From Natronolimnobius baerhuensis (GTDB lineage Archaea; Halobacteriota; Halobacteria; Halobacteriales; Natrialbaceae): DNA of 64,000 nt. A program made the position numbers and the translations under genes. Positions 9,019-18,749 of this stretch are shown piece by piece; within the stretch, counting starts at the first letter, position 1, and each line of letters starts with the position of its first letter. Under the pieces are notes generated by a model. That model made no database searches. It was not told the origin of the DNA and saw nothing but the letters and a program-made list of their open reading frames with translations. Location: contig NZ_MWPH01000002.1 in the NCBI RefSeq assembly GCF_002177135.1, positions 1,197,255-1,261,254 of the forward strand, read 5' to 3'.

Positions 9019-10007
9019 TCCGTGGAAATTTCGAAACGTGCGCCGCCGCTATTGCTTTCAGTCACTGTCACTTCCCAGTCATGGCCGTTGATCACCTTAC
9101 TGACGATATTCAGTCCAAGGCCGGTCCCATCACTGGTACCTGAGTAGCCAGCATCGAATATCTGATCGCGCTCAGACTGCGGGATACCTGCACCGTCATC
9201 TGATACATAGAATCCGTCTTCAAGATCGCCGATAGTAACCGTGACAGTATCTCCACCATGGGTTACGGCGTTCTTCATAAGATTCTCCAGCAACTGTTTG
9301 AGCCGGCTGGGATCGGCCGCAAGATGACTGGTTGTCTCTGTCCGTAGTGTTGCCTCAGGTGAGTCGACCGTTCGCCAACAGGTTTCGGCAAGCGCTGCAA
9401 GGTCAACAGCCTGGATATCGTCGACAGCGCCCCCATCTCGTGCGATTGTGAGCAGATCATCAATGAGCGCCTCCATCCGCTCGTGAGAGTGTTCGATTTC
9501 GGCAAGTCGCGAGTCATCGTAGTCATCTTGGATCGACTCTAGGTAGCCGATGGCCACGTTCAATGGATTTCGCAGGTCGTGCGAAACAACGGACGCGAAT
9601 TCATCGAGCCGATTGTTCTGAGCGACAAGTTGATTGAACTGGGAGCGGTGCGCGAGCAGATTCGAGAGTCGACGGATGAGTATCTGCTGTTGAACCGGTG
9701 CATCGACAACATCATCAATAAGCGGTCTGTCGTCCCCGGGGGCTGTCAACAGTGACTCGTCGACGGTCGTCTCGGTCCGTCGAATCAGGACGATTGGAGT
9801 AAACGACGGGTCAGCCCCACTATCCAATCGCTCGAGTCGGTCGTGGTACTGTGAGAACGCCCGGTCGTCGACCAGATACAGATCACCGATCAGTTCGTCC
9901 ATCACAGTACTGACCGTAAACTGGTCTTCGAGGAGTCCCTCCAGTGCGTTTCTGTTGGCCTCGTCGGCGACGAGCAACTGAACCGTATTCGTCGTCTCGG
10001 TCGTCAT
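9003..10007 (-). CDS. Sensor histidine kinase with degenerate receiver-like N-terminus
   Basis: This 334-residue protein has no membrane segment. Residues 1-115 resemble a receiver-like domain (VQLLVADEANRNALEGLL, PIVLIRRTE). A short coiled linker follows, then a HisKA dimerisation/phosphoacceptor helix with His143 (FASVVSHDLRNPLNVA) and a HATPase domain (NLMKNAVTHGG, VSDDGAGIPQ, GTGLGLNIV). It should autophosphorylate and pass phosphate to an unidentified regulator. It lies 107 bases downstream of the kaiC-like gene on the same strand, so they are probably co-transcribed. Its last residues (YSSH) and stop codon are encoded by the terminal repeat of a MITE, so the native C-terminus may have been replaced. 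Confidence 0.85.
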   Translation of the reverse strand: MTTETTNTVQLLVADEANRNALEGLLEDQFTVSTVMDELIGDLYLVDDRAFSQYHDRLERLDSGADPSFTPIVLIRRTETTVDESLLTAPGDDRPLIDDVVDAPVQQQILIRRLSNLLAHRSQFNQLVAQNNRLDEFASVVSHDLRNPLNVAIGYLESIQDDYDDSRLAEIEHSHERMEALIDDLLTIARDGGAVDDIQAVDLAALAETCWRTVDSPEATLRTETTSHLAADPSRLKQLLENLMKNAVTHGGDTVTVTIGDLEDGFYVSDDGAGIPQSERDQIFDAGYSGTSDGTGLGLNIVSKVINGHDWEVTVTESNSGGARFEISTDYSSH

Positions 10008-10114
10008 CGGATCAGTGAAATGGTTGGCAGTACCGCCAGCGGTTCGTTCGGTGTGTTGATCCAGCGAGTCCCAATACCGATCACACTCATAGTCGGCGTG
10101 AACTGCACTTTGTC

Positions 10115-11572
10115 CTATCGGCCCGTTGAGTCCGATTTCTGTGGAATCCCCTCGAGAATCCCACGAACCCCAGTCAGTGGCTCGCCGACGTCGATGCCGT
10201 TCGGTGTGATCGTAAACTCCCGAAGCGACCGCTCGAAATTCCCGGCACGCTTTTTGAGAACACCAATCCCCTTGCGGAGTTCCCCATCAATCTCGACGTA
10301 GTTGAGATAGATGATAGTGTCCGCAATGTAGCTGATGTTCGCACTCGAGGCACTCGGCATGCCACTTACCTGATCCGTGGCGTCGAGAAGCAGGACGGCC
10401 ACGTCCCTGTTTTTGAGATACCGGATTAGTGCGTGGAGTTTCTGGCCGAGTTCATCCGTTTTGCCCTGCATCGAGACTTTGTAGCCGTCAACGCCATCGA
10501 TCATGATCAGGTCGGTGTCGTCGGTATCGATTCGGGTCATGACCCGCTGTGCGAACTCTTCGGCCGACATCGAGAGTGGTTCGATGGCTTCGATTGACAG
10601 CGCTCCCCGTTCCTGTTGTGCCGAAATTGGCACGCCCAGTGCGTCAGATCGGTGCATGTAGGTCTTCGGTGACTCTTCGAAAAGATACGCCACCGGGTTG
10701 GCACCGCGTTCGGCCGCGGCGGAGAGAAACTGAGTTCCGGTCGTCGTCTTCCCGACGCCAGTCGGCCCGGTGATAAACGTCGCCGTTCCTCGCTCGAGCC
10801 CGCCACCGAGCAGTGTATCGAGTGCCTCGATCCCCGAGGGCGTCTGTTCGGGATCGAACTCGCGATAGTTGTGTTCCGGCACCAGACTCGGATACACCTC
10901 GAACCCGCTCGAGCGAATCTCGAGGCCGTGGCTCCCGTCCTGTTGGCCGATGCCACGGTGTTTGGGGACGGCGATCCGCCGCCCATCGACGCCGCGCTCG
11001 AGTTCGACGATGCCGTCACTCAACGACCGGACTTCGTCGTCGGCTCGTGACGGTTCGTCCGTCTTCGTCGCGATGACTGTCGTTTCCCTCCCTTTCAGAA
11101 ATCGCATAAACGAAATCAGGCGCTTGCGAAATTGGTACTCCGATGGCTCGATGTATTGCAACTGTGAGATTGGATCGAGTAACACGCGGTCGGGGTTGAT
11201 CCCCTCGATTGCAGCCCTGATCTCCGCAATAAAGTGTTCGGATTCGACCACCTTTGTGTCTACGAGGTCGTAAGTGCTATCGGATTCGAAAAAATCGGAG
11301 TCCGGACCGAGATCGAGAAATTCGGCGTTCGAGAGATCAAGACCCAAACTCGAGGCGTTCGCGAGAATTTCGTCTTCGGACTCTTCACCGTGGACGAAGA
11401 GCACGGTTTCGTCGTTCTCGAGACCGGTTTCAAGGAATTTCATCCCGAGTAAGGTCTTGCCAGTCCCGGGACGGCCGACGACGAGATAGAGTCGGCCGAT
11501 CACCAATCCGCCGTTGAGAATTTTATCAAGTCCACCAACCCCGGTCTTGATCGTTTGTAATGTGGTTCCCAT
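10115..11572 (-). CDS. KaiC-like double RecA-domain ATPase
   Basis: The protein has 485 residues and two RecA/KaiC domains. The first begins TGVGGLDKILNGGLVIGRLY with Walker A GRPGTGKT. The second begins GIEALDTLLGGGLERG with Walker A GPTGVGKTTTG and Walker B LIMIDGVDGY. It is close to KaiC length (519 in cyanobacteria) but shorter, and no kaiA or kaiB is nearby. Archaeal KaiC-like proteins of this type usually act as ATP-dependent signalling partners of histidine kinases. The kinase gene directly downstream supports that role here. A circadian function cannot be inferred. Confidence 0.85.
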   Translation of the reverse strand: MGTTLQTIKTGVGGLDKILNGGLVIGRLYLVVGRPGTGKTLLGMKFLETGLENDETVLFVHGEESEDEILANASSLGLDLSNAEFLDLGPDSDFFESDSTYDLVDTKVVESEHFIAEIRAAIEGINPDRVLLDPISQLQYIEPSEYQFRKRLISFMRFLKGRETTVIATKTDEPSRADDEVRSLSDGIVELERGVDGRRIAVPKHRGIGQQDGSHGLEIRSSGFEVYPSLVPEHNYREFDPEQTPSGIEALDTLLGGGLERGTATFITGPTGVGKTTTGTQFLSAAAERGANPVAYLFEESPKTYMHRSDALGVPISAQQERGALSIEAIEPLSMSAEEFAQRVMTRIDTDDTDLIMIDGVDGYKVSMQGKTDELGQKLHALIRYLKNRDVAVLLLDATDQVSGMPSASSANISYIADTIIYLNYVEIDGELRKGIGVLKKRAGNFERSLREFTITPNGIDVGEPLTGVRGILEGIPQKSDSTGR

Positions 11573-11654
11573 AGAGTATCCATTCGGAAGAACGGCTCAC
11601 AAATAAATTTGTACGAAGAACGGCTGATAGGAGCCCTGTCGGCTGTGGCCACGA

Positions 11655-11849
11655 ATGGCAATGGATAGACAACAGTCGTCGGCGAACGCTCTCGAGACAG
11701 TATCCGAACTTTGCGAGCAGACCGACGATATCGCGGCTCGTTTTATTTCGTAGGTCGCCGACGGTGAGTTTCGGATCGTCGGACTGAGTGTGATGCTGCC
11801 GGGCGTTGTGATGGGAACGACGGCACTCTGGCTCGCAGCGCGAGGGTGA
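11655..11849 (+). pseudogene. Short membrane-protein frame interrupted by an in-frame TAG
   Basis: An ATG at 11655 opens a 32-codon frame (MAMDRQQSSANAL..., ETVSELCEQTDDIAARFIS) that stops at TAG (11751-11753). The same frame then continues for 31 more codons with a clear hydrophobic helix (FRIVGLSVMLPGVVMGTTAL) to TGA at 11847-11849. The two halves together look like one small soluble-plus-one-helix protein of about 64 residues. A nonsense mutation is the simplest explanation. A chance frame cannot be excluded. The rest of 11573-11955 holds nothing else I can support apart from promoters of the flanking divergent genes. Confidence 0.35.
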
Positions 11850-11955
11850 CTCTGGGCGGAACCGAACCAGCGAGGTGGCGTCGAGCATTCCCCATCTCGA
11901 TGGTTCCATTGTCCGGTGACGGTGCCCTTTTCACATCGCTCGCCCACCCTCCGGT

Positions 11956-12738
11956 ATGGAACTCACGCCAGTGACGGACCTGCCCGAAATCCGTCCCGGC
12001 GACGACCTCGCCGAACTCATCGCAGAACGGGCCGGCGACGACCTCGAGTCAGGCGACGTGCTCACCGTCGCGAGCACGGTCGTCTCGAAAGCCGAGGGGC
12101 GAGTCGCTGATCTCGAGGAGTACCCCGTCAGCGCCCGCGCACAGGAGATCGCCGACACAATCGGCGACCTCACGGAGGAGGAGAAAGATCCACGATTCGC
12201 CCAGGCGGTACTCGAGGAGAGCACCGAACTCCTGATCGACTGTCCCTTCCTGCTCACGGAAACCCGATTCGGCCACATCAACGTCAACGCGGGGATCGAT
12301 CAGTCGAACGTGCCGGGCCACGACCTGTTACTCCTGCCGAAGCGACCGACGAAAAGCGCCGAGCGAATCCGCGAGGGACTCGCGGAACACGGCTACGACG
12401 ATATCGCCGTCATTGTCACCGATACCTGCGGCCGCCCGTTCCGTCACGGCCAGCGCGGCGTCGCCATCGGCTGGGCCGGCATGCCTGCAAGCCGGGATTG
12501 GCGCGGCGAGATGGACCGCGACGGCGACGAACTCGAGGTCACGGTCCAGTCCGTGATCGACGAACTCGCCTCGGCGGCGAATCTCGTCACGGGCGAGGGC
12601 GCAGACGGCGTGCCGGCGGTCGTCGTCAGCGACTGGGAATTCGGCGACCTCGAGGGGAGCAACGAACTGTTCCGCTCAGTTGAAGACGACCTCGTTCGGC
12701 AGGCGCTTCGTGAGTGGGACTGGAAGGGTGGTGCCTGA
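11956..12738 (+). CDS. cofE: Coenzyme F420-0:L-glutamate ligase
   Basis: This 260-residue protein matches CofE over its whole length: LTVASTVVSKAEGRVADLEE near the start, LLTETRFGHINVNAGIDQSN in the middle, and VIVTDTCGRPFRHGQRGVAI. CofE adds glutamates to F420-0 using GTP, making the polyglutamate tail of the deazaflavin cofactor F420, in the cytoplasm. Its stop shares one base with the start of the next gene, an F420-dependent reductase. Cofactor tailing and cofactor use therefore appear co-translated. The protein looks complete and of normal length. Confidence 0.93.
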   Translation: MELTPVTDLPEIRPGDDLAELIAERAGDDLESGDVLTVASTVVSKAEGRVADLEEYPVSARAQEIADTIGDLTEEEKDPRFAQAVLEESTELLIDCPFLLTETRFGHINVNAGIDQSNVPGHDLLLLPKRPTKSAERIREGLAEHGYDDIAVIVTDTCGRPFRHGQRGVAIGWAGMPASRDWRGEMDRDGDELEVTVQSVIDELASAANLVTGEGADGVPAVVVSDWEFGDLEGSNELFRSVEDDLVRQALREWDWKGGA

Positions 12739-13754
12739 TGCCGGCCGATATCGGAGCAGACGGCGACGCGCCGACCTGGGGGATCGAACTCACGCCCGAG
12801 CATCCACTCGAGGAGATCGCCGATCTCGCGGCGCTCGCCGAAGACGAAGGGTTCGATCTGGCGCTCTCGAGCAGTCACTACTTCAATCGCGATCCGTTCG
12901 TCGCGCTCTCGTGGATGGCGAGTGCGACCGACGAGATTCGGCTTGGACCGGGCGTGGTCAACCCCTACGAGACCCATCCCGTACGACTCGCCGCGCAGGC
13001 GGCGACGATTGACGAGGTCAGCGACGGGCGCGGCGTGTTCGGCATCGGGGCCGGCGACCGCTCCGCCTTATCCAATCTCGGCGTCGAGCACGACCGGCCG
13101 CTCCGGCGCGTCCTCGAGACGTTCGATGTTGCGCGGGATTTGTGGGCCGGCGAGACGGTCACCCACGAGGGAACGTTCACCGCAAAAGACGCCTCACTCA
13201 ACCTCGAGGAGTGCAACCTCCCCGTCTATGTCGGTGCACAGGGGCCACACATGCTACGGATGAGCGCGAAACACGCCGACGGCGTGTTGATCAACGCGGC
13301 GCATCCGCGCGACCTCGAGTGGGCTGCAGGCCAACTCGAGCAGGGACTCGAGGAACGAACGAATGAAAAGGGCGACTTCGAGGCGCTGGCGTTCGCCTCC
13401 GTCAGCGTCGCCGCCGACGAAGACGAGGCGCGCGAAGCGGCTCGCCCACCAGTTGCCTTTATTGCGGGTGCAGCGGCCGAACCGGTGCTCGAGCGCCACG
13501 ATATCGACCGCGAGGCGGCGAGTACAGTTAGCGACGCTCTCGAGCAGGGCGAACTCGGCGAGGCATTCGGTTGCGTCACGCCTGCAATGATCGACGCCTT
13601 CTGTATCGCGGGCACAACTGAGACGGTCGCCGAGCAGTTCGAGGCCGCCCTCGAGTTCGTCGACGGTATCGTCGTCGGCTCGCCGCTCGGCCCAGATCTC
13701 GAGGATGCGATTGGCCGCGCAAGCGAAGCGCTCGAGCGTGCGAGGTCGCAGTAA
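12738..13754 (+). CDS. mer: F420-dependent methylenetetrahydromethanopterin reductase-like (Mer) protein
   Basis: The protein has 338 residues from the ATG at 12738, overlapping cofE by one base (TGATG). It belongs to the bacterial-luciferase-like, F420-dependent flavin-fold family: WGIELTPEHPLEEIADLAAL, IRLGPGVVNPYETHPVRLAA, VSDGRGVFGIGAGDRSAL, LPVYVGAQGPHMLRMSAKHA. Mer transfers hydride from F420H2 to the methylene group of a pterin C1 carrier. In haloarchaea this probably serves folate-type C1 metabolism rather than methanogenesis. Other F420 luciferase-family reductases are the main alternative. The cofE partner supports an F420 enzyme. Confidence 0.85.
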   Translation: MPADIGADGDAPTWGIELTPEHPLEEIADLAALAEDEGFDLALSSSHYFNRDPFVALSWMASATDEIRLGPGVVNPYETHPVRLAAQAATIDEVSDGRGVFGIGAGDRSALSNLGVEHDRPLRRVLETFDVARDLWAGETVTHEGTFTAKDASLNLEECNLPVYVGAQGPHMLRMSAKHADGVLINAAHPRDLEWAAGQLEQGLEERTNEKGDFEALAFASVSVAADEDEAREAARPPVAFIAGAAAEPVLERHDIDREAASTVSDALEQGELGEAFGCVTPAMIDAFCIAGTTETVAEQFEAALEFVDGIVVGSPLGPDLEDAIGRASEALERARSQ

Positions 13755-13771
13755 AATCGGTGCGTGTCGCG

Positions 13772-13966
13772 TTAGTTCGAGGTAAAGAGGCTACCGACGG
13801 CACCGAGTGTCAGGACGCCGAAGACGCCGAGTGCAGCGACAATGAGCAGTGTCCCGGCGAGGACGAGCAGGGGCGCGAGGCCATCGCCCATTGCGACTTC
13901 GGTGAAGTGGTCGTTCATCTCAATGATGTTGTCGATGATGACGTTGAGTGGAACGGTGGTGTCCAT
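13772..13966 (-). CDS. Small single-helix membrane protein
   Basis: The protein has 64 residues from the ATG at 13966; a start at 13981 would add five residues. The first ~30 residues are amphipathic (VPLNVIIDNIIEMNDHFTEV). One long hydrophobic helix follows (LLVLAGTLLIVAALGVFGVL) and the end is short. The gene converges on mer with only 17 bases between stops. Function is unknown. Its clean start and membrane topology make it a likely real small gene. Confidence 0.6.
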   Translation of the reverse strand: MDTTVPLNVIIDNIIEMNDHFTEVAMGDGLAPLLVLAGTLLIVAALGVFGVLTLGAVGSLFTSN

Positions 13967-14104
13967 GTGTGGAGGTTGCAAACGATGGTACTTGGCGGTG
14001 CCGGTCCCGACTCGAGTCTGACGGCTGTCGGATCAAACGCAACGGACACCACCCGTTCGTGTGAAGCCGGTGGCCCTAAACAGAGACACACCGTACAACG
14101 GGGT

Positions 14105-14332
14105 ATGAGCGACGACACAAGACTCTCCGATTTTGGCAGTGAGGGGGTTGCAGACGAGGTCGACGGCGAACGAGCGGGTGGCAGCGAGGAGGACGAGAGC
14201 GAAGCGACAGCGGCCACCGAACTCGCGACGTACGCCTGGGGCGAGTACGTCTGCACTCGCTGTGACGCAGAAAGCGAACGCGTCTGGCGAGACGATGGCG
14301 CGTTCGTCTGTCCGGACTGCAAGGAGTGGTAG
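14105..14332 (+). CDS. Small zinc-ribbon protein
   Basis: This 75-residue protein has an acidic, presumably disordered N-terminal half and a C-terminal zinc ribbon. The ribbon is a CxxC knuckle (YVCTRCDAE), 16 residues, then a second CxxC (FVCPDCKEW) at the very end. Small haloarchaeal proteins with an acidic tail and this terminal ribbon are common and mostly uncharacterised; nucleic-acid or protein contacts are the usual guess. Longer upstream frames are not convincing, and the ATG at 14105 fits the acidic start MSDDTRLSDF. Confidence 0.7.
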   Translation: MSDDTRLSDFGSEGVADEVDGERAGGSEEDESEATAATELATYAWGEYVCTRCDAESERVWRDDGAFVCPDCKEW

Positions 14333-14368
14333 GCAGCGCCGAAATCGGGAGAATCGAAACGCTCCGGC

Positions 14369-15340
14369 TCAGTTCTCGAGGGCCTGACTTCCTTCGCGAA
14401 GGCCGCGCATGTAGCCGATGGCGAACAGGCGACCGAGCATGTGGTAGCCGGGGTTCGAGTTGTCCTCGCCGGCCATCGTCGGGACGTGGTCGGGACGCAT
14501 CGGCACGTCGTCGTCGACGTGTTTCTCGTAAGCTCGCATGGCGGCGAACATGTCCGTCGGGCCGTTGTCGTGCCAGGTTTCGACGAAGCGGTTCCGGTCG
14601 CCTTCCACGTCGCGGAAATGAATGAAATTGATCTTCTCGCCGAAGCGTTCAATCGTCTCGGGGATATCGACACCCATCGCGGCGAAGTTGCCCTGGCAGA
14701 ACGTGATCCCGTTGTACTCGCTGTCGTAGCTATCGACTACGCGCTGGTAGGCCTCGGGACTGTTGATGATCCGGGGCATGTCGCCGAGCGATTCGCGGGG
14801 CGGGTCATCGGGGTGCAGTCCGAGTTTGACGCCGGCTTCCTCCGCTACGGGCGTGACTTCCTCGAGGAAGTACTCGAGGGCCTCCCAGAGTTGCTCGGCG
14901 GTGACGTCGGCGGCTTCGCGGTGGTCGGGCGAGCCGAGTTTGTCGGTGTCGAAGCCGGTGACGTAGGAACCGCCGCGGGACTCGAGGTGGGCTTCGGTGC
15001 GCGCCCAGCGGGTGCCGGCCATCCAGTCGTAGCAGACGACCGGGATGCCGACGTCGCCACAGTCCCGCAGGAACTGTTTGAACTCCGCAATGTCGGCGTC
15101 GCGGCCCTCCTCGCCGAGGCGGACGCGGTCCGGAATCGGGACGCTGCCCTCGATGACGTCGATGGTGAGGCCAGCGTCGACGAACCAGTTTTGCATCGCG
15201 CGGAGTTCGTCATACGTCCACTGGCTCTGATTATCGCCGATCTCGAGGGTGTGGACGACGACGCTGTCAACGCCGAGTTGTTTCGCTTGCTGCCAGCGTT
15301 CGTCGGGCTGGCGCGGCAAAATAAGGGATGGTGTGACCAT
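14369..15340 (-). CDS. uxuA: Mannonate dehydratase-like protein
   Basis: The protein has 323 residues from the ATG at 15340 (MVTPSLILPRQPDERW). It has the UxuA TIM-barrel signatures: VVCYDWMAGTRWAR, GVKLGLHPDDPPRESLGDMP, NGITFCQGNFAAMGVD, KINFIHFRDVEGDRNRFVET, and MRPDHVPTMAGED. The enzyme dehydrates D-mannonate to 2-keto-3-deoxygluconate in uronate breakdown, using a divalent metal. No other uronate gene is adjacent, but a D-lyxose-isomerase-like cupin lies 1.3 kb away, with a sensor kinase between them. The upstream in-frame ATG (15391) adds a non-conserved segment. Confidence 0.88.
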   Translation of the reverse strand: MVTPSLILPRQPDERWQQAKQLGVDSVVVHTLEIGDNQSQWTYDELRAMQNWFVDAGLTIDVIEGSVPIPDRVRLGEEGRDADIAEFKQFLRDCGDVGIPVVCYDWMAGTRWARTEAHLESRGGSYVTGFDTDKLGSPDHREAADVTAEQLWEALEYFLEEVTPVAEEAGVKLGLHPDDPPRESLGDMPRIINSPEAYQRVVDSYDSEYNGITFCQGNFAAMGVDIPETIERFGEKINFIHFRDVEGDRNRFVETWHDNGPTDMFAAMRAYEKHVDDDVPMRPDHVPTMAGEDNSNPGYHMLGRLFAIGYMRGLREGSQALEN

Positions 15341-15479
15341 AGCGAGCGATTTGGGGCCGATTGTATATATCTTACCAAGCGGGAGAGTCACCGAGCGAAG
15401 CGGGCCGTCTCAGCGCAATATTGTGAGTTTCTAGACACGTAAGGAACAACGTTTTTTCCGCCAATCAATTGAACACGGT

Positions 15480-16565
15480 ATGGACTTCCGGGAGCCAAAA
15501 ACGCTCATTCCAGCGGCCGTCGAAACACTCCCGATCAATTTTGCGATCCTCGATACCGATGGGACGATTCTGTACACGAACGACGCCTGGCAAGCATTCG
15601 GCAAGGCCAACGACATCGACGCTCAACCGGATACAATCGGAACCAACTACCTCGAGATTACCAGACAGGCGGAGACGGAGACGGCCCAAACTGCTGCCGC
15701 GGGGTTAGCCGAGATTCTAACGGGGGAGAGAGAACTCTTCGAGTTCGAATATCCCTGTCACTCGCCCGAAACAAAGCGGTGGTTTCTCATGCGGGCAGCG
15801 CAGTTCACCGAGGATGGGCAGCGATTCGTCGCTGTCGCACACTTCGACATCACTGACCGCTACCAGTACCAGCAGCAATTAGAGGCGTCCAACGAGCGCC
15901 TCCAGCAGTTCGCATACGTCGCCTCCCACGACTTACAGGAGCCGCTGCGGATGGTCACCAGCTACCTGCAACTACTCGAGAATCGGTACGGCGACGAACT
16001 CGACGAGGACGCCGAAGACTTCATCGAGTTCGCGGTCGACGGTGCCAGGCGGATGGAGGCCATGATCGAGGGCCTGCTTGCGTACTCCAGAGTCGAAACG
16101 CAGGGCAAGTCCTTCGAGTCGGTTTCGCTCGAAGCGGTGCTAGAGGATGTGCTGACCGATCTCGAGATCCAGATCAACGAAACCGGTGCCGAGATCACCG
16201 CCGAGTCGTTGCCGACCGTCGACGGGGATGCCAGCCAACTCCGTCAACTCTTCCAGAACCTGTTGGACAACGCCATCACGTACAGCGGCGAGGAGACGCC
16301 GCAGGTGTCGATTGGCGCACAGCGTGAGGGAGACGAGTGGGTCATTTCGGTCAGTGACGATGGAATCGGGATCGATCCAGACGAGACGGACCGGGTGTTC
16401 GAGGTGTTCCAGCGGCTCCACAGCCACGAGGAGTACAGCGGGACGGGGATCGGCCTCGCACTCTGTAAGCGGATCGTCGAACGACACGGGGGCGAAATCT
16501 GGGTTTCGTCCGCCCCCGGCGACGGCTCGACGTTTTCGTTTACGCTCCCAGCAGCGGACACGTGA
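15480..16565 (+). CDS. PAS-domain sensor histidine kinase
   Basis: This 361-residue soluble kinase has a PAS domain at ~12-125 (PINFAILDTDGTILYTNDAW to HFDITDRYQYQQQL). A coiled linker leads to a HisKA domain with His150 (QQFAYVASHDLQEPLRMV). A HATPase domain follows (NLLDNAITYSGEE, VSDDGIGIDPDE, GTGIGLALCKRIVERHGG). It should sense a cytoplasmic or light/redox signal through PAS; no Cys of the LOV type is visible. No response regulator is encoded beside it. It lies between mannonate dehydratase and a sugar-isomerase-like cupin, both on the opposite strand, so a regulatory link is only suggestive. Confidence 0.88.
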   Translation: MDFREPKTLIPAAVETLPINFAILDTDGTILYTNDAWQAFGKANDIDAQPDTIGTNYLEITRQAETETAQTAAAGLAEILTGERELFEFEYPCHSPETKRWFLMRAAQFTEDGQRFVAVAHFDITDRYQYQQQLEASNERLQQFAYVASHDLQEPLRMVTSYLQLLENRYGDELDEDAEDFIEFAVDGARRMEAMIEGLLAYSRVETQGKSFESVSLEAVLEDVLTDLEIQINETGAEITAESLPTVDGDASQLRQLFQNLLDNAITYSGEETPQVSIGAQREGDEWVISVSDDGIGIDPDETDRVFEVFQRLHSHEEYSGTGIGLALCKRIVERHGGEIWVSSAPGDGSTFSFTLPAADT

Positions 16566-16599
16566 TCGCTCGCTCAAGGACCGATGCGACTGTACCTTC

Positions 16600-17247
<648 letters not shown>

Positions 17248-17272
17248 TCAGTCGCGGCTCTAGTAACCTGCA

Positions 17273-17467
17273 ATGGCGAAAGGTACGGTCGAATTCTTCA
17301 ACGACACTGGCGGCTACGGGTTCATCGAGAGCGAGGAGTCAGACGACGACGTGTTCTTCCACATGGAAGACGTCGGCGGTCCCGATCTCGAGGAAGGACA
17401 AGAAGTCGAGTTCGACATCGAGCAGGCCGATAAAGGCCCGCGCGCGACGAACGTCGAACGACTGTGA
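17273..17467 (+). CDS. cspA: Cold-shock domain protein
   Basis: This 64-residue protein is a single cold-shock OB domain. RNP1-like (GGYGFIESEE) and RNP2-like (DVFFHMEDV) motifs are in place, starting from MAKGTVEFFNDT. The family binds single-stranded nucleic acid and acts as an RNA chaperone. It has the acidic surface typical of haloarchaeal versions. The gene stands alone behind its own TATA box and is divergent from the lyxose-isomerase-like gene. Confidence 0.95.
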   Translation: MAKGTVEFFNDTGGYGFIESEESDDDVFFHMEDVGGPDLEEGQEVEFDIEQADKGPRATNVERL

Positions 17468-17708
17468 GCTGATTCAGTCGAGGTATCGTTCTCTGATTAT
17501 TACGACCGGTGAGCAACAGCACTCGTGGTTTTGTAGTGGTGTTCTCGAGGATCTGTCAGCACCGCGGGTCGGCGGTTGCAACGCTTCCATTCATACGTTG
17601 ACACAAAGCATATATTTACCAACCCCTGAAACGGAGACAGACAACCAGTGCACCCGATGCGACGCCCGTCCCCGCAGCCGACCCCCGCCTCGAGTTGGTA
17701 CTGCCACG

Positions 17709-18737
17709 ATGACTGATCCTGACCCGACACCTGCGCCGGCGCATGCCGAGACCGACGGAGCGGCGACAGCCGGATTGCAGACCGACAGCGACACGGCCGA
17801 GCCGTTGCCGGTCGACGATGTCGCGACGCTCCACGAGGCGATTGAAGACAACGTCTCGCAGGTCATCGTCGGCCACAAGGCGGTTATCGAGCACGTCAGT
17901 CTCGCATTGCTCGCACGCGGGCACGTCCTGCTGGATGACGTTCCAGGCGTCGGCAAGACGATGCTTGCGCGCGCAATTGCGACCTCCATCGACTGTACGT
18001 TCCGGCGCATCCAGTTTACGCCGGACCTCCTGCCGACCGACGTCACCGGCGTCAACGTCTTCAACCAGAAAGACCGCGAGTTCGAGTTCCAGTCCGGCCC
18101 CGTCTTTGGCAACATCGTGCTTGGCGACGAGATCAATCGCGCGCCACCGAAAACCCAATCTGCCCTGCTCGAGGCCATGGAAGAACAACAGGTCACCGTC
18201 GACGGCGAGACGCACACACTTCCGGACCCCTTCACCGTCATCGCGACACAGAACGCCGTCGAGCCGAACCAGACCTACGAGTTGCCACTGGCCGAACTCG
18301 ACCGATTCATGAAGAAGCTCCACCTCGGCTATCCGACACCCGAGGAGGAAGCCGAGTTGCTCGGCCGAACCGTCGGCGACCACCCAATCGAATCGCTCGA
18401 GTCGATCACCGACCGGGAGACGATTGTTCGTGCACGCGAGACTGTCGCCAACGCACGCGTTGCTCAGCCGATCAGAGACTATGCGACACGACTCGTCGGC
18501 TACACGCGCGAGCACGCCCGAATCGGCGTCAGTCCGCGCGGCACAATCGCCCTGTTGCGCGGCGCACAGGCACGCGCTGTCACGAGCGGCCGAGCGTACG
18601 TCATCCCTGACGATATCCAGGCTGAAGCCCCAGCCGTCCTGAGCCACCGGATTCGCGTCGACGATCACGACCGCGACGGTGACGCTATCGTCAGCGAGGC
18701 CCTCGAGCGCGTCGCCGTCGAGACCCCAGAGCAGTAA
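17709..18737 (+). CDS. MoxR-family AAA+ ATPase
   Basis: The protein has 342 residues from the ATG at 17709. An acidic N-terminal extension of ~45 residues precedes the AAA+ core: VIVGHKAVIEHVSLALLARG, Walker A DDVPGVGKTM, Walker B IVLGDEINRAPPKTQSALLE, sensor 1 FTVIATQNAVE, and a C-terminal lid (GVSPRGTIALLRGAQARA). MoxR ATPases act as chaperones that insert cofactors or mature partner proteins, often with DUF58 proteins. The next two genes encode a DUF58 protein (13 bases on) and a transglutaminase membrane protein, making the classic operon. An AT-rich TATA-like box (CATATATTTA) sits near 17608, implying a leader of some 70 bases. A second MoxR is at 57590. Confidence 0.9.
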   Translation: MTDPDPTPAPAHAETDGAATAGLQTDSDTAEPLPVDDVATLHEAIEDNVSQVIVGHKAVIEHVSLALLARGHVLLDDVPGVGKTMLARAIATSIDCTFRRIQFTPDLLPTDVTGVNVFNQKDREFEFQSGPVFGNIVLGDEINRAPPKTQSALLEAMEEQQVTVDGETHTLPDPFTVIATQNAVEPNQTYELPLAELDRFMKKLHLGYPTPEEEAELLGRTVGDHPIESLESITDRETIVRARETVANARVAQPIRDYATRLVGYTREHARIGVSPRGTIALLRGAQARAVTSGRAYVIPDDIQAEAPAVLSHRIRVDDHDRDGDAIVSEALERVAVETPEQ

Positions 18738-18749
18738 CGACATCCCACC

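Noticed and set aside
10115..11572. True circadian clock gene
   Set aside because: No kaiA or kaiB and a length below cyanobacterial KaiC; a KaiC-like signalling ATPase is the safer call.
11526..11947. Minus-strand frames of 116-127 codons upstream of the KaiC-like gene
   Set aside because: Ser/Arg/Pro-rich composition with no motif; they lie in a divergent promoter region.
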